From: Quinella sp. 2Q5
Lineage (GTDB): Bacteria > Bacillota > Negativicutes > Selenomonadales > Selenomonadaceae
DNA length: 64,000 bases
Assembly: GCA_015206785.1 (NCBI GenBank)
Contig: JADEZQ010000007.1
Location: 1 to 64,000, forward strand
Direction of reading: 5' to 3'
How positions within the stretch are numbered: the first letter of the stretch is position 1; every line of letters starts with the position of its first letter. The position numbers and the translations under genes were made by a program. The notes beneath the pieces are model-generated. The model had not been told where the DNA came from, did no database searches, and saw nothing but the letters and a program-made list of their open reading frames with translations. This document shows positions 33,624 to 42,372 of the stretch, one piece after another.

Positions 33624-34479
33624 TTGCAGTCGCCTCGCCGGAATTTTTTTCGGGATCAATCGTGACGGTGTCGGCGGAACTTTCGGCAGGGGGTTGTTGA
33701 ACCTGCGCGGGTTTCTTTGCGGCGTTGAAGGCGCGGTCAAATTCTTCGGTGTCAATCTTCGGCGCGGGGGTTGCCTTCAAGTTCCCGTCGTCGGCAAGAT
33801 AAACAGTCAGGCGGTTGCCGCGGATGGTGTTGTTATCCTGATAAGCCCAGGCGTTGCCGCTGAGGACAGCCTTGCCGTCTTCCTTGCCGCGGTAGTCGAC
33901 TTGGTCGCCGCCGGCTTCGATGTTGCGGGTCAAGTTGACCAGATGAGCGTTGCCCGTGCCGATGTAGTGTTCCTCGTCAATCCAGCCCTCCATTCGGTCG
34001 GCGGTGAAGGTGCCTTCAACTTTGCTCTCCGCCACGCCGCCGCGGGGAATGACGACGTGCCTGCCCTCGTCGGGGAAGTAGTCGATGTGTTCGCCGCTGA
34101 AGGTGCGCTGATCTCCGTCGGGATATTTCTCGTTGGGCAAGATGGTCTGTATGGCGACGACGTTGCCGTCCGCGAACATGTGACCCTGCCCGTTGCTCTC
34201 CAGCGCATTGCAAGTCAAACGCATGTCCTCGCGCACGACGATGACGTCACCGATGAGCTTAGCCGCCTTCGTGTTGACATTGAACAGCGCATGAAGCCCC
34301 GTCGCCCTCGTCGGACCGTGCTTGAGCAAGACGTTGCCCTCCGCCGCAACAAGACCGGTGTTCATGTCGTATTCGATGGCGTCGGCGTTAACCTCGGAAG
34401 GCTGTTCATCAGCGGGGGCAGCTGTCGCCGTGGAGAACATCATTGCCGCAACCAAAGCGAAAAATTTTTTTGTCGTCAT
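33613..34479 (-). CDS. lptA: LPS transport periplasmic protein LptA (OstA-like)
   Basis: A 288-aa exported protein. Signal peptide [23 protein letters not shown] is followed by OstA-type beta-jellyroll repeats ([24 protein letters not shown], then ADGNVVA and GNAHLVNL). LptA forms the periplasmic bridge that carries LPS to the outer membrane. At 288 aa it is longer than the E. coli form (about 185), with a Pro/Ala-rich tail after about residue 240. The ATG at 34479 has GGGAGG 9 nt upstream and starts one base after the lptC stop. Confidence 0.87.
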
Positions 34480-34480
34480 A

Positions 34481-35062
34481 TCACAAATCCTCCCGCGGTG
34501 GAATGTCCGCATCGTCTTTGACGCCCTTGAGAACGCGGGCGTTGCCGATTAAGCCGAAGTGTTTAAAGTTGTCGTTGGAATACGCCGTATCGCCGAAAGC
34601 TCGCAGGTCGTCCTTGGAGATTTTGACGTTGCCGTTGGCGATGACCTTCTCTTCGGCGTTGAGCCATTCGAGTTTGTCGCAGGTGAGCTTCGCGCCGTCG
34701 CTGTTGGTGACTTCCACGTCCCCTTCGACGAAGATGTTGCCGTCGCTCTTGTAATAGACACCGCGCTTGGCTTTGAGCTCCCAGGATTTGTCTTGGTCGT
34801 GCTGAAAAAATTTTCCCGTGATGCCGTCAAGCTCCATGTTCTGCGTGATGGTATCAATGCGCATCTTCTCGCACGTCAGCTCCCAAATGATGACGCCGTC
34901 TTTCTCCTCGGTGATGGTGTTGCCCTCGTATTCCATGACGGTCGGCGGGTCGAACTTCTCCAGCGGCGGGGGCTCGGTCGGTGTAGTCCTGACCACCCAC
35001 ACGACAACGCACACAAAAAAAATTATCGCCGCCGCCGTCAAAATTTTTCCGCGTGTGCTCAT
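34481..35062 (-). CDS. lptC: LPS export protein LptC
   Basis: A 193-aa protein with a single N-terminal membrane anchor (GKILTAAAIIFFVCVVVWVV) and an LptC/OstA-like periplasmic domain (TNSDGAKLTCDKLEWLNAEEKVIANGNVKI). It passes LPS from LptB-LptF to LptA. The start overlaps the acyltransferase stop (ATGA). Confidence 0.88.
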   Translation of the reverse strand: MSTRGKILTAAAIIFFVCVVVWVVRTTPTEPPPLEKFDPPTVMEYEGNTITEEKDGVIIWELTCEKMRIDTITQNMELDGITGKFFQHDQDKSWELKAKRGVYYKSDGNIFVEGDVEVTNSDGAKLTCDKLEWLNAEEKVIANGNVKISKDDLRAFGDTAYSNDNFKHFGLIGNARVLKGVKDDADIPPREDL

Positions 35063-35991
35063 GTCGTCGCCTCCGCCTCGGAAGATTTCTTGCGCACCTT
35101 AACCGTGTGGTGCTTGTTCTTGTTTTGACGTTCGGGCGGCGTGTTCCATCGCTTCTGAAACCACAGCCACTGCGTCGGGTTTTCGCGGATGACGTCTTCC
35201 AAAATTTTCGTCATGCGTTCGGTGAAGTGCAACAGGTCGGCGTCGGTGTCGCCCGTGTCTTCGAAGTGCATGGGCTCACCGATTTTGACTAGGTGACGTC
35301 CGTCTTCCTGCCTGATGATGAAAGCGGGTACGACGGGCGCATTGAACCTGCGCGAGAAGACTGCCGGCCCCAGCGGCGTGGAAGCGGTCTTGCCGAGAAA
35401 TTTTATGAACGCACCGCCGGGACCCGCGTCTTGGTCGGCGAGGAAGCCGAGAATTTTTCCTTCCTTCAGCGCACGCCCGGCCGCTCGCAGTTCGTTGGTG
35501 CCGCGGTTAAAAATTTCCACGCGGATTGTCGCACGCAAATCGTCGAGCACGCGCGAATATTCGGCGTTGGGTTGCAGCTTGGCGATTGCCGTGACGGGCA
35601 GACCGTTCAACGTGAACGCCGCGCTTAGCCATTCCCACGTGCCGATATGCCCCGTCAACACAACGACGCCGTGACCTTCGGCAAGAGCCGCTTGCATTCG
35701 TTCCAGGTGGTCGATTCGGATGTAGCGCGACAGATTCTGTTCGTTGAGGTTAGGCATGTACAAGATGTCGAGCATGTTGCGAGCCAGATTGACGAACGAC
35801 GCGCGAACCGTGCGCCGCGCTTCGTCTTCGGTGATGTTCAACGCCGGCATCATCTGAGCAACCGCCCGTTCGCGCTGTTTCTTGACGAGCAGGTAATACA
35901 AATTCCCGAACGCCCGCCCCAACATCAACAGCACGTCATAGGGGAGCAGGCGAATCAATCTGCTCATCATCATCAGCGTGTTATAAAGCAT
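35059..35991 (-). CDS. Lipid A biosynthesis acyltransferase (LpxL/HtrB family)
   Basis: A 310-aa lysophospholipid acyltransferase-like enzyme adding a secondary acyl chain to Kdo-lipid A precursor. The catalytic HxxxxE motif is His115-Glu120 (TGHIGTWE); the second block is FNRGTNELRAAGRALKEGKILGFLADQD and FLGKTASTPLGPAVFSRRFNAPVVPAFI. The C-terminus is Lys-rich. The ATG at 35991 has GGAGG 5 nt upstream. Its place in the lpt/kds cluster supports the lipid A role; LpxL or LpxM cannot be told apart. Confidence 0.92.
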   Translation of the reverse strand: MLYNTLMMMSRLIRLLPYDVLLMLGRAFGNLYYLLVKKQRERAVAQMMPALNITEDEARRTVRASFVNLARNMLDILYMPNLNEQNLSRYIRIDHLERMQAALAEGHGVVVLTGHIGTWEWLSAAFTLNGLPVTAIAKLQPNAEYSRVLDDLRATIRVEIFNRGTNELRAAGRALKEGKILGFLADQDAGPGGAFIKFLGKTASTPLGPAVFSRRFNAPVVPAFIIRQEDGRHLVKIGEPMHFEDTGDTDADLLHFTERMTKILEDVIRENPTQWLWFQKRWNTPPERQNKNKHHTVKVRKKSSEAEATT

Positions 35992-36008
35992 CTCGTCCTC
36001 CGAAAAAA

Positions 36009-37181
36009 TTATTCTTCCAAAATTACGACCTGCCGACCAATCGCATAGCAATCGCGCCGCACTGGCATGGGGAAATTATTTTCCGCCGCCAAATCGACCA
36101 GCTCACGGTAGAAGCAATCGCGATTGGCATTGGCAACGGCTTTGACCTTGTAGTTGAACGACTCCTTGCGATAACGCTCCAAATCGAACGTATCGGCGAA
36201 GTTGTCGAGCTTACCCAAAATCTCCAATGCCAGCAACGTCCGCATACACTTTTCGCAACTGCCGCAGTTGTCCAGGCTCTTGAAGCAGACGTTCAGATAC
36301 TTTTGCGCGATGTCCCAGTCAGCGAAATTTTTTATCTTGTCCACGCGGCGATATTGGCAACCGTCAACAATCAACTCCGTGCTCTCCGTTTGAATCAGCG
36401 GCAGGAAGAATGATTCGCACCAGCCCGCCAAATCGTAATGCTCGAAGGTCGTGCCGTTGGATTTAATTTCGTTGTAGCTGTAGCCGCTTGCCATGTAGTA
36501 GCGACGAATGGCATTTTGCAGGGCGAGCACGCACGAATAGACAGAGATAAACAGGAAGTCGTCCTTGTATTGAATGCGCCAAAATTGGTGAAGGTTGGTA
36601 TCCACGGGGCAAAGCGGCAAGCCCAGTTCGCCGGCGAGAGCGATGCTTCGTTGGCAACGGACTTGAGCAACATTTTCCGAACAAATATTGCCGAACTGTC
36701 CGTTGGAGCCGCAGTTGAAGAAGAACAGCGCGTTTATCCGATAGTCGGGGTCGTCTTCGCGGATAAAACGGTCGTAGAGCGTCGACAGCGAATCCACGCC
36801 GCAGGATATGCCCGCGCCGATTAAAGTTCCCTTTCGTTCGGCAGACGTGAAACCGTCCACGATGATTTTGACGGGCGCAATGTTGTCGTCATAACCGCAG
36901 AGAATTTTTTGCCCGTACCACGTCAGATTTTTGTAAAGCCGCTTGGAGACATTGCCGCGGATGCGAATGTCGGTGTGGAAGTACATCGCCATATACATCG
37001 CGGGCAACAGGAACGGGTCATACGTGTCGTTAACGAGCATGCCGCCGTAGTTTCCGTCCATTTCGAAATACATCGTGTCAGCAGGAGCGTCAGCGTCCAT
37101 ATCGATAAACTTTATGTCGGCTTCCAGACGAGCCCTGCCCGCGGTGGCGACATATCTGCGCAAGCCGGAAAGTTCAATCAT
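36009..37181 (-). CDS. Unrecognised PP-loop-like protein in the LPS cluster
   Basis: A 390-aa soluble protein that I do not recognise as a named family. Two motifs stand out. GAGISCGVDSLSTLYDRF (about 123-139) resembles the SxGxDS pyrophosphate loop of ATP pyrophosphatases such as QueC, asparagine synthetase and sugar amidotransferases. CGSCEKC (Cys 306, 309, 312) resembles the zinc motif of QueC-like enzymes. Such enzymes adenylate a carboxylate or amide with ATP. The N-terminal 110 residues are a separate domain. It lies 18 nt before lpxL and 12 nt after kdsC, with a strong AGGAGG site, so it is part of the LPS operon and could modify a sugar or an outer-membrane part. The function is inference only. 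Confidence 0.7.
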   Translation of the reverse strand: MIELSGLRRYVATAGRARLEADIKFIDMDADAPADTMYFEMDGNYGGMLVNDTYDPFLLPAMYMAMYFHTDIRIRGNVSKRLYKNLTWYGQKILCGYDDNIAPVKIIVDGFTSAERKGTLIGAGISCGVDSLSTLYDRFIREDDPDYRINALFFFNCGSNGQFGNICSENVAQVRCQRSIALAGELGLPLCPVDTNLHQFWRIQYKDDFLFISVYSCVLALQNAIRRYYMASGYSYNEIKSNGTTFEHYDLAGWCESFFLPLIQTESTELIVDGCQYRRVDKIKNFADWDIAQKYLNVCFKSLDNCGSCEKCMRTLLALEILGKLDNFADTFDLERYRKESFNYKVKAVANANRDCFYRELVDLAAENNFPMPVRRDCYAIGRQVVILEE

Positions 37182-37193
37182 TGCGTGAGCCTC

Positions 37194-37766
37194 CTATTGA
37201 TTGAGCGCGGTCAATTCCTTGTCGTCGAATTCGGCAGTGGTGTAGCGTTCGATAATCGCCGCCCAAAATCCTTTTGCCTTCAAAATAAATTCTGCGACGT
37301 CGCGAACGGCACCGTGCCCGCCGAAATTGTCCGCAACGAAATGGGCGCGTTCGATGACTTCGTGAACGGCGTCGCCTACTGCCGCGCGGAAGCCGACCTG
37401 AACGAAGACGGGCAGGTCAATCACGTCGTCGGCAACGTAGCAAATCTCCTCGTCGGTCACGTTGAATTGTGCCTTGAGACTTTTGTAGGCGGCGCGCTTG
37501 TTCATCTGCCCTTGAAGCACGGCGTCAATCTTGAGTTCGGCGGCGCGGTAAGCAGTCATTGCCGACGTTCGCCCCGTGATGATTGCAGTCTTCAGCCCGC
37601 ACATGTGAGCGAGCGTTATTCCGAATCCGTCTCGGCAATGAAACGCTTTGAACAGCTCACCGTTCGCGCCGTGATAAATTCCGCCGTCAGTCAAAACGCC
37701 GTCCACGTCGAAGATAATCAGCTTGACGCGCCGTGCTCTGTCGATGGCGTCGCTGGAAATTTTCAT
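37194..37766 (-). CDS. kdsC: 3-deoxy-D-manno-octulosonate 8-phosphate phosphatase KdsC
   Basis: A 190-aa HAD phosphatase without a cap. Motifs: nucleophile DVDGVLTDGGIYH, ITGRTSAMTAYRAAELKID, QGQMNKRAAYK and VADDVIDLPVF. It removes the phosphate from Kdo-8-P in the Kdo pathway. Its ribosome binding site (AAGGAG) lies inside the duplicated kdsD tail just upstream. Confidence 0.95.
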   Translation of the reverse strand: MKISSDAIDRARRVKLIIFDVDGVLTDGGIYHGANGELFKAFHCRDGFGITLAHMCGLKTAIITGRTSAMTAYRAAELKIDAVLQGQMNKRAAYKSLKAQFNVTDEEICYVADDVIDLPVFVQVGFRAAVGDAVHEVIERAHFVADNFGGHGAVRDVAEFILKAKGFWAAIIERYTTAEFDDKELTALNQ

Positions 37767-37767
37767 G

Positions 37768-37818
37768 TCAAACCACTCCTTGGCGAAGAAGATCCATCAG
37801 GTGGATCATGCCGACGGC
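37768..37818 (-). pseudogene. Remnant of a kdsD 3' end
   Basis: On the minus strand this stretch codes [19 protein letters not shown], nearly the same as the real kdsD end ([19 protein letters not shown]) 430 bp away. At the DNA level the last 16 bp (CAAGGAGTGGTTTGAC) are identical and the rest differ mostly at silent positions. It is cut off by a 162-bp repeat copy. It supplies the AAGGAG site for kdsC. Confidence 0.85.
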
Positions 37819-37836
37819 GTCTGTGCGATCGTCGGT

Positions 37837-37998
37837 GTTTTCCACTGCGTTTGCGTTTAGATCTACTTTTCTTTGCTGGTCCAAAGAAAAGTAGCAAAAG
37901 AAAGGACCTCCGAGCCGGCAACGACGCATCACGTCGTCGTATGCCGGCGGCCGCCCGTCCATGGGCGGCCTCGTTGTCGGCTCAGGAAACGGGTGACG
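37837..37998 (-). repeat. 162-bp structured repeat, copy 5
   Basis: Full-length on the minus strand. The third stem reads CTACTTTTCTTTG/CAAAGAAAAGTAG in place of CTACTTTCTTTTG/CAAAAGAAAGTAG: changes on both arms that keep pairing. The 432-bp gap between kdsD and kdsC (37767-38198) is filled by copies 5 and 6 plus the kdsD remnant. Confidence 0.88.
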
Positions 37999-38026
37999 GT
38001 CGCGGCGGTTGCTCACTGCGTCAGCG

Positions 38027-38188
38027 GTTGCTCACTGCGTTTGCGGTTATATCTACTTGCTTTTGCTGGTCCAAAAGAAAGTAGCAAAGAAAAGGACCTC
38101 CGAGCCGGCAACGACGCATCACGACGTCGTATGCCGGCGGCCGCCCATCCTTGGGCGGCCTCGTTGTCGGCTTCGGTGACGGGTGACG
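38027..38188 (-). repeat. 162-bp structured repeat, copy 6
   Basis: Full-length, 162 bp, same orientation as copy 5. Both copies are followed on the plus strand by GTCGCGGCGGT, suggesting a tandem duplication of about 190 bp. One arm of the third stem has an uncompensated change (CTACTTGC). Confidence 0.88.
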
Positions 38189-38198
38189 GTCGCGGCGG

Positions 38199-39167
38199 TC
38201 AAACCACTCCTTGTCGCAAGAGATCTGTCAAGTGAATCATGCCGACGGGGAAGTTGTTTGCGTCGATGACGGGCAGAACCGTCACTGGACGCGGTTTGTG
38301 CTTTTCCATAACCGACAGAGCCGCCGCCGCCAGTTTGTCTGCGCTGATGATGAGCGGGTGCTCGAACATTATGTGTTCGACGGGCTCGTCGATGAATGAG
38401 CGCGATTTCTCCAGGGCGCGACGAATGATGCCGTCAGTGACCAGCCCGACGAATTTGTTGTGGTCGTTGACGACGGAAACTGCGCCGAGCCCTTTGGCAG
38501 TCATTTCGAACAGAGCGTCCTTAGCAGTGGCACCGACGCGGACGATTGGGTTGTCAGAGCCGCTGTGCATGACGTCGCCGACGGTGAGCAACAACTTCCT
38601 GCCCAAGGCCCCGCCGGGGTGGAAGAGCGCGAAGTCGTTGGAAGTAAAATTTTTCTCGTCCATAAGAGCCATAGCCAAGGCGTCGCCCATAGCAAGCGTG
38701 GCGGTAGTCGAGGCAGTCGGAGCCAGCCCCAAGGTGCAGGCCTCGCGTTCGACGCTGATGTCGATGTAATGGTCGCAGTTCTTGCCCAAAGTCGATGAAC
38801 GTTTGCCGCACATGGCGATAATCTTCGCACCGATTCTGCGCACGACGGGCAGAATGTTGACGATTTCGGAAGACTCGCCGCTGTTGGAAATGGCAATTAG
38901 TATATCGCGTTCGGTTAGCATTCCCAAGTCGCCGTGATAAGCTTCGGCAGGGTGCATGAAGAACGACGGTGTGCCGGTCGAAGCAAGAGTGGCGGAAATT
39001 TTTCTGCCGACGTGCCCGCTCTTGCCCATGCCGGTCACAGCCACGCGCCCGCGGCAATGCATAATCTCAGTCGCCGCGGCAATGAATTCGTCGTCGACGC
39101 GCTCAACGAGAGCCTCAACCGCCGCCGCCTCAATCCGCAAAGTTTCAATCGCCTTGTCTCGAATCAT
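38199..39167 (-). CDS. kdsD: Arabinose-5-phosphate isomerase (KdsD/KpsF)
   Basis: A 322-aa enzyme with an N-terminal SIS domain ([66 protein letters not shown]) and two C-terminal CBS domains, ending [13 protein letters not shown]. It turns ribulose-5-P into arabinose-5-P, the first step of Kdo synthesis. The start overlaps the kdsA stop (ATGA). Confidence 0.96.
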   Translation of the reverse strand: MIRDKAIETLRIEAAAVEALVERVDDEFIAAATEIMHCRGRVAVTGMGKSGHVGRKISATLASTGTPSFFMHPAEAYHGDLGMLTERDILIAISNSGESSEIVNILPVVRRIGAKIIAMCGKRSSTLGKNCDHYIDISVEREACTLGLAPTASTTATLAMGDALAMALMDEKNFTSNDFALFHPGGALGRKLLLTVGDVMHSGSDNPIVRVGATAKDALFEMTAKGLGAVSVVNDHNKFVGLVTDGIIRRALEKSRSFIDEPVEHIMFEHPLIISADKLAAAALSVMEKHKPRPVTVLPVIDANNFPVGMIHLTDLLRQGVV

Positions 39168-39973
39168 AGTGCCTCCTGAATTTTCAACGCGGATAGCAAA
39201 ATTTTTTCCAGCTCGTCGAGTGGAATCATGTTCGCGCCGTCCGAAAGACCTTCGGCGGGATTGTCGTGCACTTCAAGGAAAAGCCCGTCCACGCCGACAG
39301 CCACCGCCGCCCGCACGAGATATTCGACGAACTCGCGTTGCCCGCCGGAAGATGTTCCCGCGCCGCCGGGTAACTGAACGCTGTGCGTGCCGTCAAAGAT
39401 CACGGGGCAATTAAATCCGCGCATAATCGGCAGGCCGCGCATGTCCACGACCAAATTGTTGTAGCCGAAGGAAGTGCCGCGTTCGGTGAGCAAAATTTTT
39501 TCCGTGCCCGAAGCCCTAAGCTTGTCGACGACGTTGCTCATGTCGCGGGCGGAAAGGAACTGCGCCTTCTTGACGTTGACGGCGCGACCGGTCTTTGCAG
39601 CGGCGACGAGCAAATCAGTCTGCCGGCAAAGGAACGCGGGTATCTGCAAGATGTCGGCGACTGCCGCGACGGGTTGAGCCTGATGCGCCTCGTGAATGTC
39701 GGTGACGATTGGAACGCCCAGCTCGCGCTTAATCGCCGCCAAAATCTTGAGCCCTTCGTCCAGACCGGGACCGCGATAGCTTTTGATGGACGAGCGGTTT
39801 GCCTTGTCGAACGACGCCTTGAAGACGTAGGGCATGTTCAAACGCTCGGCAATCTCTTTGGCACGCCGACCAATCATCAGCGAACGCTCCAAGCCTTCCA
39901 ACACGCAGGGTCCCGCCATAAGCACGAGCCGTCCGCCGCCGAATTCGATGTTGCCGACTTTGACGATGTTCAT
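39164..39973 (-). CDS. kdsA: Kdo-8-phosphate synthase KdsA
   Basis: A 269-aa DAHP-synthase-like barrel that joins arabinose-5-P and phosphoenolpyruvate. Signature: [75 protein letters not shown] and [12 protein letters not shown]. The ATG at 39973 with GGGAGG upstream is chosen; the longer frame lies inside kdsB. It overlaps both neighbours, indicating coupled translation. Confidence 0.97.
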   Translation of the reverse strand: MNIVKVGNIEFGGGRLVLMAGPCVLEGLERSLMIGRRAKEIAERLNMPYVFKASFDKANRSSIKSYRGPGLDEGLKILAAIKRELGVPIVTDIHEAHQAQPVAAVADILQIPAFLCRQTDLLVAAAKTGRAVNVKKAQFLSARDMSNVVDKLRASGTEKILLTERGTSFGYNNLVVDMRGLPIMRGFNCPVIFDGTHSVQLPGGAGTSSGGQREFVEYLVRAAVAVGVDGLFLEVHDNPAEGLSDGANMIPLDELEKILLSALKIQEAL

Positions 39974-40704
39974 GAAATTTCCTCCCGACGATAGATTTCG
40001 TTGACGCGCTGCAAATCTTGAGCGGTGTCCACGCCGACGAAGCGACACGAAGATTTTATCACGCGGATAGCGTAGCCGTTCTCCAGAGCCCGCAGCTGTT
40101 CAAGCGACTCGGTCTTTTCAAGCGGCGTCGGTTCCATTCGCGCATAGTCCAGCAAAAATTTTCGGCGGTAAGCGTAAATGCCGATGTGCTTGAGGACGGG
40201 CAAAATGCCCTCGTTTCGCGGGAACGGTATCGGCGCACGCGAAAAATACAGCGCGTTCGATTGAGCGTCGACGACGACCTTGACGTTGTTTGGGTTGGCA
40301 ATCTCCTCTGCGTCAGTCATCTCGCTCGCCACGGTTGCCATCTGCAAATTTTCATCAGCGAAGGCGGCGACAAGCTCATCAATCAGCGCGGGCTCAATCA
40401 ACGGCTCATCGCCCTGCACATTGACGACGACGTCGCAGTCGGGGAATTTTTCAGCGACTTCCGCCAAACGATCCGTCCCCGTCTTGTGGTCGGCACGCGT
40501 CATCATTGCCCGCCCCGAAAATTTTTCCACCGCCCGAAAAATTCTTTCGTCGTCCGTGGCAACAATGACCGCGTCCACAGATTTTGCACGGCTTGCCCTC
40601 TCATACACGCGGCAAACCATCGGCACCCCGCAAATGTCTTTGAGCGGCTTGCCCGGCAGGCGCGTCGACGAATATCGCGCCGGTATCACGCAAATCGATT
40701 TCAT
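39970..40704 (-). CDS. kdsB: CMP-Kdo synthetase KdsB
   Basis: A 244-aa cytidylyltransferase that activates Kdo with CTP. Signature: [57 protein letters not shown] and [11 protein letters not shown]. First gene of the Kdo run kdsB-kdsA-kdsD-kdsC. A 162-bp repeat copy lies directly upstream. Confidence 0.97.
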   Translation of the reverse strand: MKSICVIPARYSSTRLPGKPLKDICGVPMVCRVYERASRAKSVDAVIVATDDERIFRAVEKFSGRAMMTRADHKTGTDRLAEVAEKFPDCDVVVNVQGDEPLIEPALIDELVAAFADENLQMATVASEMTDAEEIANPNNVKVVVDAQSNALYFSRAPIPFPRNEGILPVLKHIGIYAYRRKFLLDYARMEPTPLEKTESLEQLRALENGYAIRVIKSSCRFVGVDTAQDLQRVNEIYRREEIS

Positions 40705-40740
40705 GAGCGACCCTCCCGAAAGTTTCTATAACGCCACCTT

Positions 40741-40900
40741 CGCACTCGTCTCCTTAGCTGATAACACGACCGCCCAAGGAAGGGCGGTCGCCGGAGTTGG
40801 ACGCCGGATGCGTCCATCGACGGGCGGAGGTCCTTTTCTTTGCTACTTTCTTTTGGACCAGCAAAAGAAAGTAGATATAAACGCAGACGCAGTGAGCAGA
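40741..40900 (+). repeat. 162-bp structured repeat, copy 7, with a different second hairpin
   Basis: First stem GACCGCCC/GGGCGGTC and third stem CTACTTTCTTTTG/CAAAAGAAAGTAG are family-like. The second hairpin is replaced by TGGACGC/GCGTCCA, a different sequence with similar shape. The initial CGTCACCCGT is degraded. A fragment of the third stem and tail is repeated at 40948-40984. The kdsB-ctpA gap (40705-41096) contains these and presumably both promoters. Confidence 0.82.
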
Positions 40901-41096
40901 CGCCGACGCAGTCATCAGAGACGCAACCCGTTGCCGAGACCATTGCCGGCAAAAGAAAGTAGATCTAACCGCAAACGCAGTCATCAACCGCCGCTATCTT
41001 AACACAATCGTCCGAGGGCGGCAAACAGCTTTAATCATTTTTTCAGACAGAACTGCTATAGTGTCGAAAATTCGGGCGGGAGGAGGTCGTCTGGCT

Positions 41097-42299
41097 ATGA
41101 AGAAGAAAATTTTCGCCGGAATAATTTTGACGGCACTAATCAGCGCAGCTTTGACTGTCGGGTTGGTGTGCGTGCTGTTGGGGCTCAATTCAAGCAACGC
41201 GTTTGATCTTGGCAGATTTTTCGTCGCGATGAGATTCATCGAAGGCAACTACGTCGAAGAGGTCGAGCGCGGCAAATTAATCGACGGAGCCATCAGCGGC
41301 ATGGTCAATTCCCTCGGCGACCCGCATTCGATTTATCTCGCGCCGCAACTTTACAGCCAGCTGCGTGCCGAAACGAGCGGAGCCTTCGGCGGAATCGGCG
41401 TGTACATGAGCTTCAAGAACGGCGGCGTGCAAGTGATGAACGTCATTCCCGACGGACCCGGTCAACGCGCGGGATTGCAGGCGGGCGATGAGATTTTGGC
41501 GGTGGACGGCGTGCCCGTCGAAGAAATTTCCCCCGGCGAAGTCGCGCTCAAAATCCGTGGGCAAATCGGCACCAACGTCGAACTGCTCATTCACCGCGAA
41601 GGCGCACAGGATACGACCTACAACCTGACGCGCGAGAACATCCGCATGAGAACCGTGGCGGGCAAGATGATTGACGGTCGGCTCGGCTACGTGAAAATTT
41701 CCAACTTCAGCGAAAACACCGCCAGGGAATTCAAATCCACCATGACCGAACTGGAAAGCGCGGGGCTCAAAGGGCTGGTGCTCGACTTGCGGCAAAATCC
41801 CGGCGGCGTCATCACCACCTGCGTGGAGATCGCCAAAGAACTCGTGCCCGCCGGTCCCATCGTCTCGGTCATCAAACGCGACGGCTCGAAAGAAGTTTAC
41901 ACGTCGGACTTGTCCGCGGCTAAGTTCCCGATTATCGTCCTGCTCGACAAGAACAGCGCGTCTGCCTCGGAACTTTTGAGCGGCGCGTTGCAAGACACTC
42001 ACGCGGCTCTGGTCGTCGGCGAAACTTCCTACGGCAAGGGCTCGGTGCAAACGCTGATCCCGATGGCGCACAACGACGGGCTCAAGCTGACGATTGCCAA
42101 GTATTACACGCCCAACGGTCGTTCGATTGACGGGGTGGGTATCGCCCCCGACGTGGAAGTCAAGTCGACTGCGCCGCCGCATTTGATTTACGACCTAAAG
42201 CTCGACGCGACAGACGATCCACAGCTCGCCAAGGCTCAAGAGTTGCTCAATCGCCAAATCGACGCGGGAAAGATTTTGTTCGACGAAACCGCGCAGTAA
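41097..42299 (+). CDS. C-terminal processing protease (S41 family)
   Basis: A 400-aa exported or membrane-anchored protease. One N-terminal helix (IFAGIILTALISAALTVGLVCVLLGL), a PDZ domain (about residues 90-170, GGIGVYMSFKNGG...PGQRAGLQAGDEILAVDG) and the S41 catalytic domain with DLRQNPGG, Ser289 (NSASASELLSGAL) and Lys314 (SYGKGSVQTLIPM). Such proteases trim exported proteins at their C-termini. The ATG at 41097 has GGAGGAGG 10 nt upstream. It is monocistronic with a strong terminator. Confidence 0.94.
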   Translation: MKKKIFAGIILTALISAALTVGLVCVLLGLNSSNAFDLGRFFVAMRFIEGNYVEEVERGKLIDGAISGMVNSLGDPHSIYLAPQLYSQLRAETSGAFGGIGVYMSFKNGGVQVMNVIPDGPGQRAGLQAGDEILAVDGVPVEEISPGEVALKIRGQIGTNVELLIHREGAQDTTYNLTRENIRMRTVAGKMIDGRLGYVKISNFSENTAREFKSTMTELESAGLKGLVLDLRQNPGGVITTCVEIAKELVPAGPIVSVIKRDGSKEVYTSDLSAAKFPIIVLLDKNSASASELLSGALQDTHAALVVGETSYGKGSVQTLIPMAHNDGLKLTIAKYYTPNGRSIDGVGIAPDVEVKSTAPPHLIYDLKLDATDDPQLAKAQELLNRQIDAGKILFDETAQ

Positions 42300-42326
42300 A
42301 AATTTTTTCGTCGGCTCGCAAACCAA

Positions 42327-42367
42327 AAGCCCCCTCCGAATGCGGAAGGGGCTTAAAATTTTTTTCG
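42327..42367 (+). terminator. Intrinsic terminator of the S41 protease gene
   Basis: AAGCCCCCTCCG/CGGAAGGGGCTT hairpin with an AATG loop and one mismatch, then AAAATTTTTTTC. It lies just before the convergent end of purD. Confidence 0.85.
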
Positions 42368-42372
42368 GGACG

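Noticed and set aside
33624..33755. A 44-codon extension of LptB
   Set aside because: It lies inside lptA, is Pro/Arg-rich, and the family starts at the ATG at 33623.
41034..41062. Promoter of the S41 protease gene with TATAGT at 41057
   Set aside because: The -10 is fair but no acceptable -35 is found at 16 to 18 nt, so it is not listed as a feature.
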